From positions 1 to 61,645 of the forward strand of contig JAITQG010000040.1 in NCBI GenBank assembly GCA_031289015.1: 61,645 nt of DNA, written 5' to 3'. The stretch comes from Lactobacillaceae bacterium (GTDB lineage Bacteria; Bacillota; Bacilli; Lactobacillales; Lactobacillaceae). Shown here one piece after another: positions 44,601 to 54,500 of this stretch. Each line of letters opens with the position of its first letter. The stretch's first letter is position 1. The notes beneath the pieces are model-generated. The model made no database searches. It was given only the letters and a program-made list of their open reading frames with translations, and had not been told where the DNA came from. The position numbers and the translations under genes are program-made.

Positions 44601-46609
44601 GCAATGGACCTATTCAACGTACAACCAATGGAACTGATTGGACTAGCACTGCAATTACGGGTGGCAACCTAACCTTCCCTGACTTTGATGGTACCAATAC
44701 AAATCAAATCCGGGTTACCGCCACGCAAAATGCGCCCCATAGTAACGCGATTAATGTCAAAAACAATGAAGTTGGAGCAAGTGACATTAATTTGACGATG
44801 ACATATGGCTTGCCAGAAACTTTGGCTGGTAATCAACAAATCGACTTCGTTAATTCAAATGCTGAAAACGTTAATTTGACTGCCTTGGCGTTAGATAACC
44901 CAGTTGACACGCCATTTGCAATTACACCGGCCTTTGTCGGACCAGTGGCCATTGCAAGTGGGTCAACAAATTCAACCTATGGCATTACATTAAATACACC
45001 AAGTACGATTAATGCTGGTGAACATAGCAATCAAATTAATTATGATTACACTGATGCAAGTGCCGTTAACTATTCGGGTACAGCCGAAGTTTCATTGGTT
45101 GTAGCTAAAGCACGTTGGGCCGTCCCAACCTTGCCAGACAAAATCACGCAAGTTGAAGCTGGCCAGGCTGGTAATTTGGTTACTGATTCAACTTTGCAAT
45201 TGACGGTCACTGATTATGATCCAGCCGCGACTTTAGAATATCGGCAAGGTACGAGTGGTGCTTGGACGTCAGTGACCGATGGAGTCATCAGTTTGGCGGG
45301 CTTAGAGCAAGCTAGTGAAGTCACGCTCCAGGTGCGTTGCAAAGCTGATGATAATCACATTGCTTCAACCGCGACAACCGCCACATATTATACGCGGTAT
45401 GCCACTCCAACGGCACAAGATTTAAATGTCAGTTATACGACTGAACTTTATCAAGTGGGCAGTGTTGAAGATGCTAATTACAGTGTCACAATAAATGATG
45501 ACGACGCTAGTTTAGCTGGTGAATTAACGACCGCACTTGATGCGACAGGCGCAGATTTTAAAATCCAACATAACGCTTCACAAACAACTGCCAGTGCAAC
45601 CTCAATTCCAGCATCTGATTGGTATACGCCAGCAACTTTTGCTCGGCCAGCGGCACCGGATTTGAATGATTTAACGGTGATTAACGAACACGTCTTTAAA
45701 CAAGAGACTGGTGGGCGTGACGGTAGTATTGAAACGCCTGGTGAGATTGATTTAGATTGTGGCTACAGTACTGGTAGTTTTGGCCAATTCCCAGTGGGGA
45801 CTACAATTAGTCAAATGACATCGGGAATTTATAAGGTCCGCGAAGTTGCCAGTGATGATGATCAACGCTTCGCCTCGAAGATTTTAGATGACATTGAAAT
45901 TTATGCCAGCGAGTATCGGGTCAATGTAGCAATCGGCTTTATTAATGATGATGGTAATCTTGATACACGCCAAACGACAGATGAAGTACATATGCCTGGC
46001 GAGGGATGGACCAATGTTGGTGATACCTATCAAAAGGACTTTGCCATTGCGAGTGGAAACACCGTTAGCGATATTTTACCAACCTTAGATAATCATCGGT
46101 TGGCCAGTTTGACAAAAGTTCAACCAGCTAGTGAAAAGCTGACAGTTGATGCAGGTGTGCCGTATGCGACCTTGTTAGCCTATGCAGATGCCGGTGGGAT
46201 TGTGCAATATGCGGCTGATTTTAGTCATTTGGCGCAATACAGCATTACCATTCCAGAGAAAATGACGGTGGGTGATACAGATCCGTTTAAAGATTACAAT
46301 TTACGAGCACAATTGGATTATTTCAATGAAAATGATCAATATTTGGAAATCTCAACTGATGCTAGTCTGACAGCTAGCCAAAAAATTGCTGGTGGCCTAA
46401 GTGTCGACTTTGATACAAGTAAAATATTTAGTGAAGTCATCGGTGGTGGTAGTGATACGGTTGATTTACAAGACAGCCCATTTGAACAGGTTGTTAAGAT
46501 GACGTTGAACAAACCCGTGCCCAAAGACTTTGCTGAGCTGACCAAACCACATTATACTGACGCATTTACTGGCACCATGAACTTCAACTTTAATGTTAAA
46601 GATAAATAA
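41618..46609 (+). CDS. Very large secreted surface protein with Ig-like and beta-sandwich domains
   Basis: This 1663-residue protein has a signal sequence (FNILSVLILCSTASLNAVFVLIS, cut near ISASTT). An Ig-like domain follows at about 40-150 (ITHQPVGGQYAMGAPIRM ... TYQWQ ... GQYTYRCVV). A long Asp/Thr/Asn-rich series of beta domains then contains Pro-Ala-Ala/Ser-Pro linkers (RPAAPTVG, RPSAPTIGG, RPAAPDLND). The last domain ends FTGTMNFNFNV, like the edge strand in the 38534 protein. No LPXTG, GW or LysM anchor is visible, so attachment is unclear. ATG 41618 follows ACAGGAGA. An adhesive or structural surface role is inferred. Confidence 0.82.
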   Translation: MFGKFKKLVKIFNILSVLILCSTASLNAVFVLISTHPISASTTALAPDITHQPVGGQYAMGAPIRMIVRAQSVDDGYLTYQWQTKTDANTWRDVTAEQDGYAGWTNAGHPDIAHQSVLQDVYTPTETGQYTYRCVVTNHTSDAANADSPKTDDITEFSASTKTNDIAVAVLDEIVADTYTIDDQKTNGSTYTADDQEYYKLTGKKRFNQLYTEIQNGAFTNGSKKWGGYTRNLEPALTAYNANTYTFTTEFWDTTHGAINYPGRGGIKYIEDNQSGCNLAGVTLSTIYQELATKAGQNYEWSYKQRCNGAPYTDIDAIIIGAASDDTSTIWPYGIDGGGIDIDPDGSKGEVATPIGGKNTTNNFFYQIVNQLKLDNNWGSLNSYEAFLPYVGQNYAVMYQGHKYYVQLTNSAGTVNQQFSGSVSIPEGQNRTVFGFSGVWSNSGADQGSDVADIVFKPSKATTINSSTDWSGNKNIALDTIPGYAYSLAEVRGSSVNGVGDTILNQTTFNGGDAPRKPANTTEVDDPTYATLGDGTWFYPNEAGELVFTGLSTGKTYRVVSVPVGVISKTLNTNISPALVLDDNNYKDITVPIGILSEPEQLGTVQTAVYKDADTYLGKIHAMKLDPNNQYAVLKHNADGDWDTDNPVHAWSQPDMLTHEITFEDLALATSAPSEYRLITRPANYAEVSYADQAASGITVTFPQINPDYTWKLAVSQVQRERTNPTTDTLTVELGSEELPPDSQLAIYDPETGALLGEFQQAGTTYAIELTADNLTKDVLIGLQCNDTVVLADMTAYAQTETEFAVDYVNEHIGVAANNYHIAGTNDYRFNDETTYHTGLNTTGASVTSRINAEATSDNRTLTYTKHFNHAKDVGVIKELSFPDRPAAPTVGTLSGNVVINYAQETLTNTMSSTPIYEVNSDIEIPGQTNVPFSAVDWDGSVDEALSLHKSAMQEHQMFASTNTATTLVKRPSAPTIGGMNKVGADLQLTGVTPSNGPIQRTTNGTDWTSTAITGGNLTFPDFDGTNTNQIRVTATQNAPHSNAINVKNNEVGASDINLTMTYGLPETLAGNQQIDFVNSNAENVNLTALALDNPVDTPFAITPAFVGPVAIASGSTNSTYGITLNTPSTINAGEHSNQINYDYTDASAVNYSGTAEVSLVVAKARWAVPTLPDKITQVEAGQAGNLVTDSTLQLTVTDYDPAATLEYRQGTSGAWTSVTDGVISLAGLEQASEVTLQVRCKADDNHIASTATTATYYTRYATPTAQDLNVSYTTELYQVGSVEDANYSVTINDDDASLAGELTTALDATGADFKIQHNASQTTASATSIPASDWYTPATFARPAAPDLNDLTVINEHVFKQETGGRDGSIETPGEIDLDCGYSTGSFGQFPVGTTISQMTSGIYKVREVASDDDQRFASKILDDIEIYASEYRVNVAIGFINDDGNLDTRQTTDEVHMPGEGWTNVGDTYQKDFAIASGNTVSDILPTLDNHRLASLTKVQPASEKLTVDAGVPYATLLAYADAGGIVQYAADFSHLAQYSITIPEKMTVGDTDPFKDYNLRAQLDYFNENDQYLEISTDASLTASQKIAGGLSVDFDTSKIFSEVIGGGSDTVDLQDSPFEQVVKMTLNKPVPKDFAELTKPHYTDAFTGTMNFNFNVKDK

Positions 46610-46614
46610 TTAAA

Positions 46615-46656
46615 AACCCAATCAGGTCTGCTATATAGGCGTTGGTTGGGTTTTTT
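46615..46656 (+). terminator. Rho-independent terminator
   Basis: AAACCCAA and TTGGGTTT arms with T6. The end of the T run touches the first CIRCE arm. Confidence 0.75.
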
Positions 46657-46681
46657 AGCACTCTTCAAATAAGTGTGCTAA
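46655..46681 (+). promoter_or_regulatory. CIRCE element 1 (HrcA operator)
   Basis: TTAGCACTC (46655-46663), a nine-base spacer, GTGTGCTAA (46673-46681). One base differs from the consensus right arm GAGTGCTAA. It is immediately upstream of the -35. Confidence 0.92.
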
Positions 46682-46686
46682 AAAAG

Positions 46687-46715
46687 TTGACAAGTTGTTT
46701 TGAAAGGGGTAATAT
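46687..46715 (+). promoter_or_regulatory. Vegetative promoter of the hrcA operon
   Basis: A perfect TTGACA (46687-46692), 17 bases and TAATAT (46710-46715) lie between the two CIRCE elements. Confidence 0.9.
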
Positions 46716-46723
46716 ATAAATCG

Positions 46724-46750
46724 TTAGCAAGGTTACTTGAAGAGTGCTAA
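46724..46750 (+). promoter_or_regulatory. CIRCE element 2 (HrcA operator)
   Basis: A perfect right arm GAGTGCTAA (46742-46750) and a nine-base spacer, with a degenerate left arm TTAGCAAGG (46724-46732). It covers the predicted transcription start. Confidence 0.85.
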
Positions 46751-46775
46751 TGAAATCAACCTGGAGGAAACGCAG

Positions 46776-47804
46776 ATGTTAACTGAACGCCAAAGATTAA
46801 TTCTCGCCGCAATCATCGCTGACTATGCGCGTTCCGGCAAGGCGGTTGGCTCAAAAACCTTATTAACTGAATTAGATTTAAATCGCCCGGTCAGTTCGGC
46901 AACCATTCGTAATGAGATGGCGTTGCTTGAAGATTTGGGGTTACTCCAAAAGGAACACACCTCATCAGGCCGGGTGCCATCACAGGTTGGTTATCGGTAT
47001 TACGTTGATTACCTGATGACCAGTCGCCGTATGACTGATCAGATTCAAGAGCAGTTGCGGCGCGTGTTCAAACGGCGCTTCCAGCAAGTTGATGATTTGA
47101 TGGCGCAAGTTGCCCATACGTTGGCTGATTTAACTGGTTACACAGTTGTGGCCTTAAAGCCAGCGGTCAGCGAAGTTAAACTAGCGGGGTTCCGCTTGGT
47201 TTCGATTGACGGGCAACAAAATATGGCCATGATCGTGACGAGCGATGGGCAAGTTACTAGTCAAAGCTTTAGGTTACCAACTGATTCAAATGTTGGTGAT
47301 TTACAAGATATGGTGACTTACATCAACGATTCATTGGTTGGTAAGCCGATTCACGACGTTTTGCAAAGTTTGAGTGGGGATTTACCACTTGATTTGGAAC
47401 GCACGATTCGCACGCCAGCCGCCTTCCTTCAATTGTTTGGCGATATGTTATCAAAAACGATTAAGGATGAAGCCTTTGTTGGTGGGCGGCTAAACGTGAT
47501 GGACTTTACCACTGATACCAATTTGCAAGATATTAAGCGGTTGTATCAGTTGTTAGAATCACCACAAGCTATGCGTCAGTTAGTAACTAACACGCATGAC
47601 GGGGTCACGATTCGTATTGGTGATGAAAATGGTAATGATTTATTGTCACCATATAGTATGGCTTCAGCAACGTATCTGGTCCCTAAACAAGGGATGGGCG
47701 CCATTGCCATCCTAGGACCAACAAATATGCCATATCCTGAGGTAATCAGTTTGCTGGCAAGTGTTCGGGATACGTTGAGTGAAGAATTGATTGAATATTA
47801 TTAA
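46776..47804 (+). CDS. hrcA: Heat-inducible transcription repressor HrcA
   Basis: This 342-residue repressor binds CIRCE and is kept active by GroEL. The N-terminal winged helix (LTERQRLILAAIIADYARSG, then PVSSATIRNEMALLEDLGLL near 45-65, HTSSGRVPSQVGYRYYVD near 70-90) and the GAF-like dimer domain are complete. ATG 46776 has TGGAGGAAACG ahead. It opens the hrcA-grpE-dnaK operon under two CIRCE sites, so it represses itself. Confidence 0.97.
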   Translation: MLTERQRLILAAIIADYARSGKAVGSKTLLTELDLNRPVSSATIRNEMALLEDLGLLQKEHTSSGRVPSQVGYRYYVDYLMTSRRMTDQIQEQLRRVFKRRFQQVDDLMAQVAHTLADLTGYTVVALKPAVSEVKLAGFRLVSIDGQQNMAMIVTSDGQVTSQSFRLPTDSNVGDLQDMVTYINDSLVGKPIHDVLQSLSGDLPLDLERTIRTPAAFLQLFGDMLSKTIKDEAFVGGRLNVMDFTTDTNLQDIKRLYQLLESPQAMRQLVTNTHDGVTIRIGDENGNDLLSPYSMASATYLVPKQGMGAIAILGPTNMPYPEVISLLASVRDTLSEELIEYY

Positions 47805-47828
47805 TTGGAAATGAAAAGAGGTGTTAAC

Positions 47829-48383
47829 ATGGCCAAGGATAAAGCAAAAAAAGTTGATGAAGAAGTTGTGGAAGCAGAAGTAGAAACGCCTGATGTTGAC
47901 ACAGCTCAAGTTGAAGAAGAAGTGGTTAAAATTGATCCGCTAGTTGCCTTACAACTTAAATATGATGATTTAGATGACAAGTACTTGCGGGCTCAAGCCG
48001 AAATGCAAAACATGCATAGCCGCTTTGCCAAAGAACAAGTGGCGGCGGTTAAATACGCAACGCAAGGCTTGGCAAAAGATTTGTTGCCAGTGATTGATAA
48101 TTTGGAACGCGCATTAGCCGTTGAAGCGGATGATGAAGCGGCTAACAAGATTAAAACTGGCGTTGAGATGGTGTATAACACGTTGCAAAAGGTCTTAGCA
48201 GACAACAACATCGTGGCCATTGGTGCAGTGGACGAACCATTTGATGCAAATTTGCATCAATCAATTCAAGTGCAACCGGCTGATGATGAACATCCAGCTG
48301 ACACGATTGCCACGGTGATGCAAAAGGGTTATGTTTTACATGACCGGGTTATCCGCCCAGCAATGGTTGCAATTTACAACTAA
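47829..48383 (+). CDS. grpE: Nucleotide exchange factor GrpE
   Basis: This 184-residue cofactor opens the DnaK nucleotide cleft to release ADP. An acidic N-terminus is followed by the long dimer helix (LQLKYDDLDDKYLRAQAEMQN) and the C-terminal beta domain (FDANLHQSIQVQPADDEHPADTI, GYVLHDRVIRPAMVAI). AAGAGGTGTTAAC precedes ATG 47829. It is between hrcA and dnaK, as in other Firmicutes. Confidence 0.96.
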   Translation: MAKDKAKKVDEEVVEAEVETPDVDTAQVEEEVVKIDPLVALQLKYDDLDDKYLRAQAEMQNMHSRFAKEQVAAVKYATQGLAKDLLPVIDNLERALAVEADDEAANKIKTGVEMVYNTLQKVLADNNIVAIGAVDEPFDANLHQSIQVQPADDEHPADTIATVMQKGYVLHDRVIRPAMVAIYN

Positions 48384-48391
48384 TAAAAATT

Positions 48392-48456
48392 TCGGTTAGC
48401 GCAACGAAATGTGAAATGGACGAGGTCGATTTTAGATTTCGTTGCGTGAACCAAGC
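48392..48456 (+). promoter_or_regulatory. Long stem-loop between grpE and dnaK
   Basis: GGTTAGCGCAACGAAAT and ATTTCGTTGCGTGAACC pair over about 15 positions around a 25-base loop. There is no T run, so it is not a classical terminator. It could mark an RNA processing site or stabilise the dnaK message. Confidence 0.6.
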
Positions 48457-48491
48457 AACATAAAAAACAATAAAAAAGAGGTTTAATGAAC

Positions 48492-50321
48492 ATGGCTAAG
48501 ATTATTGGTATTGATTTAGGAACTACAAATTCAGCGGTTGCCGTCCTTGAAGGTGGCTCACCAAAGATTATTACAAACCCAAATGGTGGTCGGACGACTC
48601 CATCAGCTGTTTCATTTAAGAACGGCGAAGTGATTGTTGGTGATGCGGCTAAGCGTCAAGCAATGACGAACAAGAACACAGTTTTGTCAATCAAGTCACA
48701 CATGGGTGCAGATTACAAGACACCTGAAATGGAAGGTAAGCAATACAAGCCTGAAGAGATTTCAGCCATGATTTTGCAATACTTGAAGAAGTACGCTGAA
48801 GATTATTTGGGTGAACCAGTTGAAAAGGCTGTTATCACAATTCCTGCTTACTTTGACGATGCACAACGGCAAGCTACTAAGGATGCTGGTAAGATTGCTG
48901 GTTTGGAAGTTGAACGTTTGATTCCAGAACCAACAGCAGCTGCCTTGGCTTATGGCTTCAAGGATACTGACAAAGCTGAAAAGATCATGGTTTATGACCT
49001 TGGTGGTGGAACCTTTGACGTGTCTGTCTTGGAAACTGGTGATGGCTTCTTTGACGTATTGGGTACGCACGGTAATTCACACCTTGGTGGTGATGATTTT
49101 GACAAGAAGGTTATTGATTGGTTGATTGAAAACTTCAAGTCAGAAAATGGCGTTGATTTGGCCAATGATGATTTGGCAATGCAACGTTTGAAGGAAGCTG
49201 CTGAAGGGGCCAAGAAGACTTTGTCACAATCAACAGAAGCCCAAATTGACTTACCATTTATCGCTTCATCAGACAATGGTCCTTTGCACATCCAAACGAC
49301 TTTGACGCGTGCACAATTTAACCAATTGACCCGTGACTTGGTTGAATCAACTAAGGCTAACGTTGAAGAAGCAATGCGCCGTGCTGGCGTTTCTTATGAT
49401 GAAATCGATCAAGTTATCTTGAACGGTGGCTCAACACGAATTCCTGCCGTCCAAGAATTCGTTGAAAAGTTGACTGGTAAGAAGCCTAACCACGAAATCA
49501 ACCCTGACGAAGCGGTTGCCTTGGGTGCTGCCGTCCAAGGTGGTGTTATTGAAGGTGACGTGACTGGAATCGTCTTGTCAGAAGCAACCCCATTGTCATT
49601 GAGTATCGAAACGATGGGTGGTGTGGCAACTAACTTGATCGAAGCTGGAACAACGTATCCAACTTCAAAGTCACAAGTCTTCTCAACCGCTGCTGATAAC
49701 CAACCAGCCGTTGATATCCATGTCTTGCAAGGTGAGCGTTCAATGGCTGCTGACAACAAGACGTTGGGTCGTTTCCAATTGACTGATATCCCTGCAGCTC
49801 CTCGTGGGGTACCACAAATCGAAGTTAAGTTTGACATCGATCGTAATGGTATCGTGACGGTTTCTGCCAAGGATTTGGGAACTAACAAGGAACAAAAGAT
49901 TACCATCACTGGTTCAAGTTCATTGTCAGATGACGAAATCAACAAGATGAAGGCTGATGCTGAAGCCAATGCTGAAGCTGACAAGAAGCGCAAGGAAGAA
50001 GTTGATTTGCGCAATGATGTTGACCAATTGATCTTCTCATCAGAAAAGACGTTGGAAGAAGTTGGCGACAAGTTGCCTGATACTGATAAGAAGCCTGTTG
50101 AAGATGCAGTTACGGCTTTGAAGTCAGCTAAAGAATCAGATGATTTGGACCAAATGAAGGAAAAGAAGGACGCTTTGGAAAAGGTTGCCCAAGAATTAGC
50201 TGTTAAGTTGTATCAACAAGCTGCTCCACAAGAAGGGGCTGAACAAGCCCAAGACGGTGGTAAGGCTGATGACAACACAGTTGATGGTGACTTTGAAGAC
50301 GTGTCAGACGATAACAAGTAA
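48492..50321 (+). CDS. dnaK: Chaperone DnaK (Hsp70)
   Basis: This 609-residue Hsp70 has ATP-site motifs [45 protein letters not shown] and [14 protein letters not shown]. The linker [14 protein letters not shown] (here [16 protein letters not shown]) precedes the substrate domain, and an acidic tail follows. The length is that of Gram-positive DnaK, with the usual ATPase-lobe deletion relative to E. coli. GAGG is four bases from ATG 48486 but ten from ATG 48492, so the latter (MAKIIGID) is preferred. Confidence 0.98.
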   Translation: MAKIIGIDLGTTNSAVAVLEGGSPKIITNPNGGRTTPSAVSFKNGEVIVGDAAKRQAMTNKNTVLSIKSHMGADYKTPEMEGKQYKPEEISAMILQYLKKYAEDYLGEPVEKAVITIPAYFDDAQRQATKDAGKIAGLEVERLIPEPTAAALAYGFKDTDKAEKIMVYDLGGGTFDVSVLETGDGFFDVLGTHGNSHLGGDDFDKKVIDWLIENFKSENGVDLANDDLAMQRLKEAAEGAKKTLSQSTEAQIDLPFIASSDNGPLHIQTTLTRAQFNQLTRDLVESTKANVEEAMRRAGVSYDEIDQVILNGGSTRIPAVQEFVEKLTGKKPNHEINPDEAVALGAAVQGGVIEGDVTGIVLSEATPLSLSIETMGGVATNLIEAGTTYPTSKSQVFSTAADNQPAVDIHVLQGERSMAADNKTLGRFQLTDIPAAPRGVPQIEVKFDIDRNGIVTVSAKDLGTNKEQKITITGSSSLSDDEINKMKADAEANAEADKKRKEEVDLRNDVDQLIFSSEKTLEEVGDKLPDTDKKPVEDAVTALKSAKESDDLDQMKEKKDALEKVAQELAVKLYQQAAPQEGAEQAQDGGKADDNTVDGDFEDVSDDNK

Positions 50322-50362
50322 GCATTAATCACATATGGTGTCCCTACAAACGCCGATATGCA

Positions 50363-50398
50363 AAGCGAGTTTCCAAGCAGTTGGAGCTCGTTTTGGTA
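50363..50398 (+). terminator. Possible terminator or attenuator between dnaK and dnaJ
   Basis: CGAG..CCAA and TTGG..CTCG arms with internal loops are followed by TTTT. It may lower dnaJ relative to dnaK. A TATAAT-like hexamer follows near 50422. Confidence 0.5.
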
Positions 50399-50459
50399 CA
50401 TACGCGAGGTGAAACTTGCAGTATAATCATAATTAAACTTTAACGGAGGCTAATTCCTC

Positions 50460-51362
50460 ATGAATAATACTGAATTCTATGAGCGTTTAGGTGTTGCCAA
50501 GGGTGCCACGCAAGACGAAATTAAAAAAGCATATCGCAAACTATCAAAGCAGTACCATCCTGACGTCAACCACGATGCTGGCGCTGAGGATAAGTACAAA
50601 GAAATCCAAGAAGCTTACGATACCCTTGGTGACGCGCAAAAACGGCAAGCTTACGATCAATTTGGGGCAACTGATGGCCAAGGCTTTGGTGGCCAAGGTG
50701 GCTTCGGTGGCTTTGGTGGGGCCGGTGGCTTTTCTGACATCAACGACATCTTTAGCCAAATGTTTGGGGGCGGATTCGCTGATCCAAATCGGCCACGTAA
50801 GGGTCAAGATTTGCAATATCGCATGAATTTGAGTTTTGAGGAAGCCGTGTTTGGTAAGGACACGACAATTTCATACACCCGCACGTCAGCTAACGGCAAG
50901 AGCGAATCAAAAGAGTTGAAGGTTACCGTGCCAGCTGGTGTTGAAAACGGCCAACAAATGCGTTTGAGTGGCCAAGGTGAAGCTGGCTTTAATGGTGGAC
51001 CATTTGGAGATTTGTTTGTGGTCTTCCGCGTGGATGCGTCAAAGGATGGCTTTGAACGTGATGGAGCCGACATTTATTTGGAACAACCTATTGATTATGG
51101 GACGGCGGCACTTGGCGGTGAAATTAATGTCAAGACTGTGCACGGTGACAAGAAGTTGAAGATTCCAGCGGGGACACAAAATAACACGCGCTTTAGGATG
51201 CGTGGCATGGGCGCTCCATATATGCGTGGTAACGGCGTGGGTGATCAATTTGTGATTGTCTACGTAGATGTGCCAAAGAAACTCAGCAAGAAACAACAAG
51301 AATTACTCCAAGAATTCCAGGCTTCCCTCAACGAGAAACCTAAAAAGGGCTTCTTTGGGTAA
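50460..51362 (+). CDS. dnaJ: Chaperone DnaJ lacking the zinc-finger domain
   Basis: This 300-residue J-protein has a complete J domain (residues 1-66, with HPD in KQYHPDVN), a Gly/Phe-rich region ([15 protein letters not shown]), and two C-terminal beta domains ([46 protein letters not shown]). The four CxxCxGxG zinc repeats normally found between SFEEAVFG and the first beta domain are absent; no Cys is seen at all. Size and layout are like CbpA (class B), but it sits in the dnaJ position after dnaK. AACGGAGGC precedes the start. Confidence 0.92.
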   Translation: MNNTEFYERLGVAKGATQDEIKKAYRKLSKQYHPDVNHDAGAEDKYKEIQEAYDTLGDAQKRQAYDQFGATDGQGFGGQGGFGGFGGAGGFSDINDIFSQMFGGGFADPNRPRKGQDLQYRMNLSFEEAVFGKDTTISYTRTSANGKSESKELKVTVPAGVENGQQMRLSGQGEAGFNGGPFGDLFVVFRVDASKDGFERDGADIYLEQPIDYGTAALGGEINVKTVHGDKKLKIPAGTQNNTRFRMRGMGAPYMRGNGVGDQFVIVYVDVPKKLSKKQQELLQEFQASLNEKPKKGFFG

Positions 51363-51396
51363 ACTAATAACAAGGATGACAAGATATGTATCAGAC

Positions 51397-51427
51397 AAAA
51401 CACTCAGTTTTCTGGGTGTTTTTTTGT
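51397..51427 (+). terminator. Rho-independent terminator
   Basis: AAACACTCAG / CTGGGTGTTT around TTTT is followed by more T, after dnaJ. Confidence 0.85.
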
Positions 51428-51530
51428 TGGCATTAATTGATTTGCAAATACTAATTGCTAGATGGGGTCCATTTAATTGGTGAAAAAGGGTAAAATTAAA
51501 GGATAACTAAAAAATGGTAGGTGACCCAGC

Positions 51531-54500
51531 ATGGGATATATTCAAAGGACAACGCCCCGTTCAATTCGGGATCGTGGGGCAGGCATTGTCGCCCAAAATA
51601 AAGTGCGGGATATGCGCATTGATAATAAAAAAGACCTCGTTGAAGCAAGAGTCATTGGTTCAAATGCAAATTTATATTTTGTGCAATACCGTTATTTAAA
51701 CGAAAGCAGTTCATACTGTAACTGTCCCGCGTATGATAAATTTGGTTATTGTAAGCATATGTGGGCGGTTTACGTCGAAGCTAACGAGTTGTATCGGCCA
51801 TATATCGAATCGCAAGTTAAATTGTATGGCACAGACGATGAAGACGAATATGACTACGAAGCTGAGTATGAAGATGAAGCTGATGAGGAAGCGACGGTAT
51901 ATGGAAATTCGCGCCTGTTAAGCAAACCAGAACCACCTAAACCAGTGACGGGCCACGATTTGTTTAATTCATTAACAAAAAAAGAAGCCAGTCTGCATGC
52001 CAATGAATTGGTGTTTGGGGATGAAATGGCGCTGGAGACCACGATTTATATAAAACCGCATATTTCCATTGATTCATACACGGCTGGGGGGATTGTGGTT
52101 GATTTAAAAGTGGGGTTACGCCGGGAAAAACGCCGCTTTGTGGTCAAAAATCTAGTTGACTTTTTAACTATTTACCATCAGCAAGCCACCTTCGCCATTA
52201 GTAAGGCGCGTCAATTTGCATTGGGCGACATGTCCTTTAATGCTGAAGATACCGCTGTTTTGCAAATGCTAATGCGCATCGTGGGCTTTGATAGCTATCG
52301 GCCCAATAATTATTTTAATGATAATCGGACAATGTATATTCCCTTTGATGATGTGCCGGAATTCTTAGCGCTGGTGCAACAACAAAAAGAATTGATTGTG
52401 ATTGATTCAGGGCTTAAGGTACATGAAACGGTGCAGCTTCATCAATTATCAGCCCAAGCATCACCCTTTGTTTTTGAGTTTGAACAAAGTGATGACCAGT
52501 ACAAATTACGGATCAAAAAAGGTGAACACATCGATTTGTATGATGAATGGTTACTGGCCCAAAAAAATCATTTGTATTACATGACCCAAAAACAACGCGA
52601 TATTTTTGTCGATCTGCACGCCTTGATGGATCGGGCCATATATATATTGCATCCAGAGCTGTTTGATAACTACTTAGACACACGCGAAAATACGATTAAT
52701 GCCCTGAATCGTCATGATGTAGAATTACCATTTGCTTCACTAGCTGAATTTGGCACAGTGCAACGCAAACTCAGTGATTTAGGGCCGTTTAAAGGTGATG
52801 ACGTGCCCGTTGATTTGCATATGGAACCAGTTTTGCACTTCGGCCTCAACGATGCGCAAATCACATTACAACTTAAATTTAAATATGGTGTTAAAACGTA
52901 TGCTAAAAATGAGCTGTTCGACGTCACTGGTACTCGTGATATCCAAGCAGAAAGCGCCATTGAAAAGGTCGCAAATAAGTTAGGGTTTGCCTTAGATGAA
53001 ATGGACTTTGGTGCCCAACCAATCTTTGCTGGTTATGCGCTATATACCTTCTTTAAACAAACCATTCCGTTGTTGGAAAAACGGGCGCAGGTAATTATTG
53101 ATCCGCAATTAGCCGCCTTACACATGGCAGAAGTGGACTTAAAACCACAAGTTTCAGTGCAAAGTAATGGCCGCTTCCTCGACGTTAATTTTGATTTTGG
53201 TGAGATTGATGTAGCCGAAGTTGATGGGATTTTGGCCAGTTTGGATGAGCAAAAGAAGTACCACGTGTTAGATGATGACCGGATTATCATTTTTGATGAG
53301 TTAGACGCTGATTTAGATGCTTTTCGGGATCTGGCGCAATCGATTGGCGAATTTGGCGAGTTAAAAAATGGTAATATGCAGGTGCCAAACGCTTTGGCTT
53401 TACGCTTGAAAGAAAACTTTGCTGATGAAGTTGATTGGCAGACGTCTGATGAATTCAATACGCTAGTGTATGATTTGGGCCATCCAAAAGATTTTGCGTA
53501 TGCAATTCCCACGGCGGTGCAGGCAAAACTGCGGCCCTATCAAGCCCAAGGTGTGCAATGGCTGACCATGTTAGATGAACATAAAATGGGTGGGATTTTA
53601 GCCGATGATATGGGCTTGGGTAAAACTTTGCAGATGATTACATTTTTGGTCGGTAAATTACAAAATGTGAACGATACCGCTTTGATCGTGGTGCCGGCCA
53701 GTGTCATGTACAACTGGCAAGAAGAGTTCCATAAATTTGCGCCCGAAGTTGTCACGACGATTATTGAAGGCACAATTAAACAGCGAGAAGCCCTATTGAA
53801 TAGCAAGCCCCGCGTCATGATTACATCGTATGGTGCATTTAGAAGTGATGCTGAGCAATATGCAACCATGGATATCACATATTTGGTGATTGATGAAGCG
53901 CAAAATGCTAAGAATAGCACAACAAAAACGGCGGCTTTGTTACGAAAATTGCCGGTGCAAAATATTTTTGCATTAAGTGGCACGCCAGTTGAAAATCGGA
54001 TTGAAGAATTGTGGTCAATTTTTAGTATCGTTTTGCCAGGGTTGTTCCCATCAAAACGCTTATTTAAGAAACTTTCGAATACCGAAATTGCCCAACGGGT
54101 TAAGCCCTTTATCATGCGCCGTGAAAAAGACAGTGTGTTGACCGATTTGCCGGCCAAAAACGAAATGAATTTGATGAATGACTTAACGCTTGATCAAAAG
54201 AAGATTTATTTGGCGCAACTCAAACAGATGCAAGTCAAGGTGCAGGGGATGGACTCCAAAACGTTGGTTAAAAACAAGATTGAGATTTTAGCCGGCTTGA
54301 CGCGTTTACGCCAGATTTGTGATACGCCAGCTTTGTATATTGATGATTATACGGGAGCGTCTGGCAAGTTGGACCAACTATTTGATTTACTAGAGACTGC
54401 GCGCTCAAATGGACGCCGGCCGCTGATTTTCTCACAGTTTACATCGATGTTAGATATCGTTGCCAAGCGCATGGAGGAAGCGGGCTATGATGCCTTTATG

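Noticed and set aside
46500..46609. LPXTG sorting signal at the end of the large surface protein
   Set aside because: The protein ends in a beta strand and NVKDK, with no LPXTG, hydrophobic span or basic tail.
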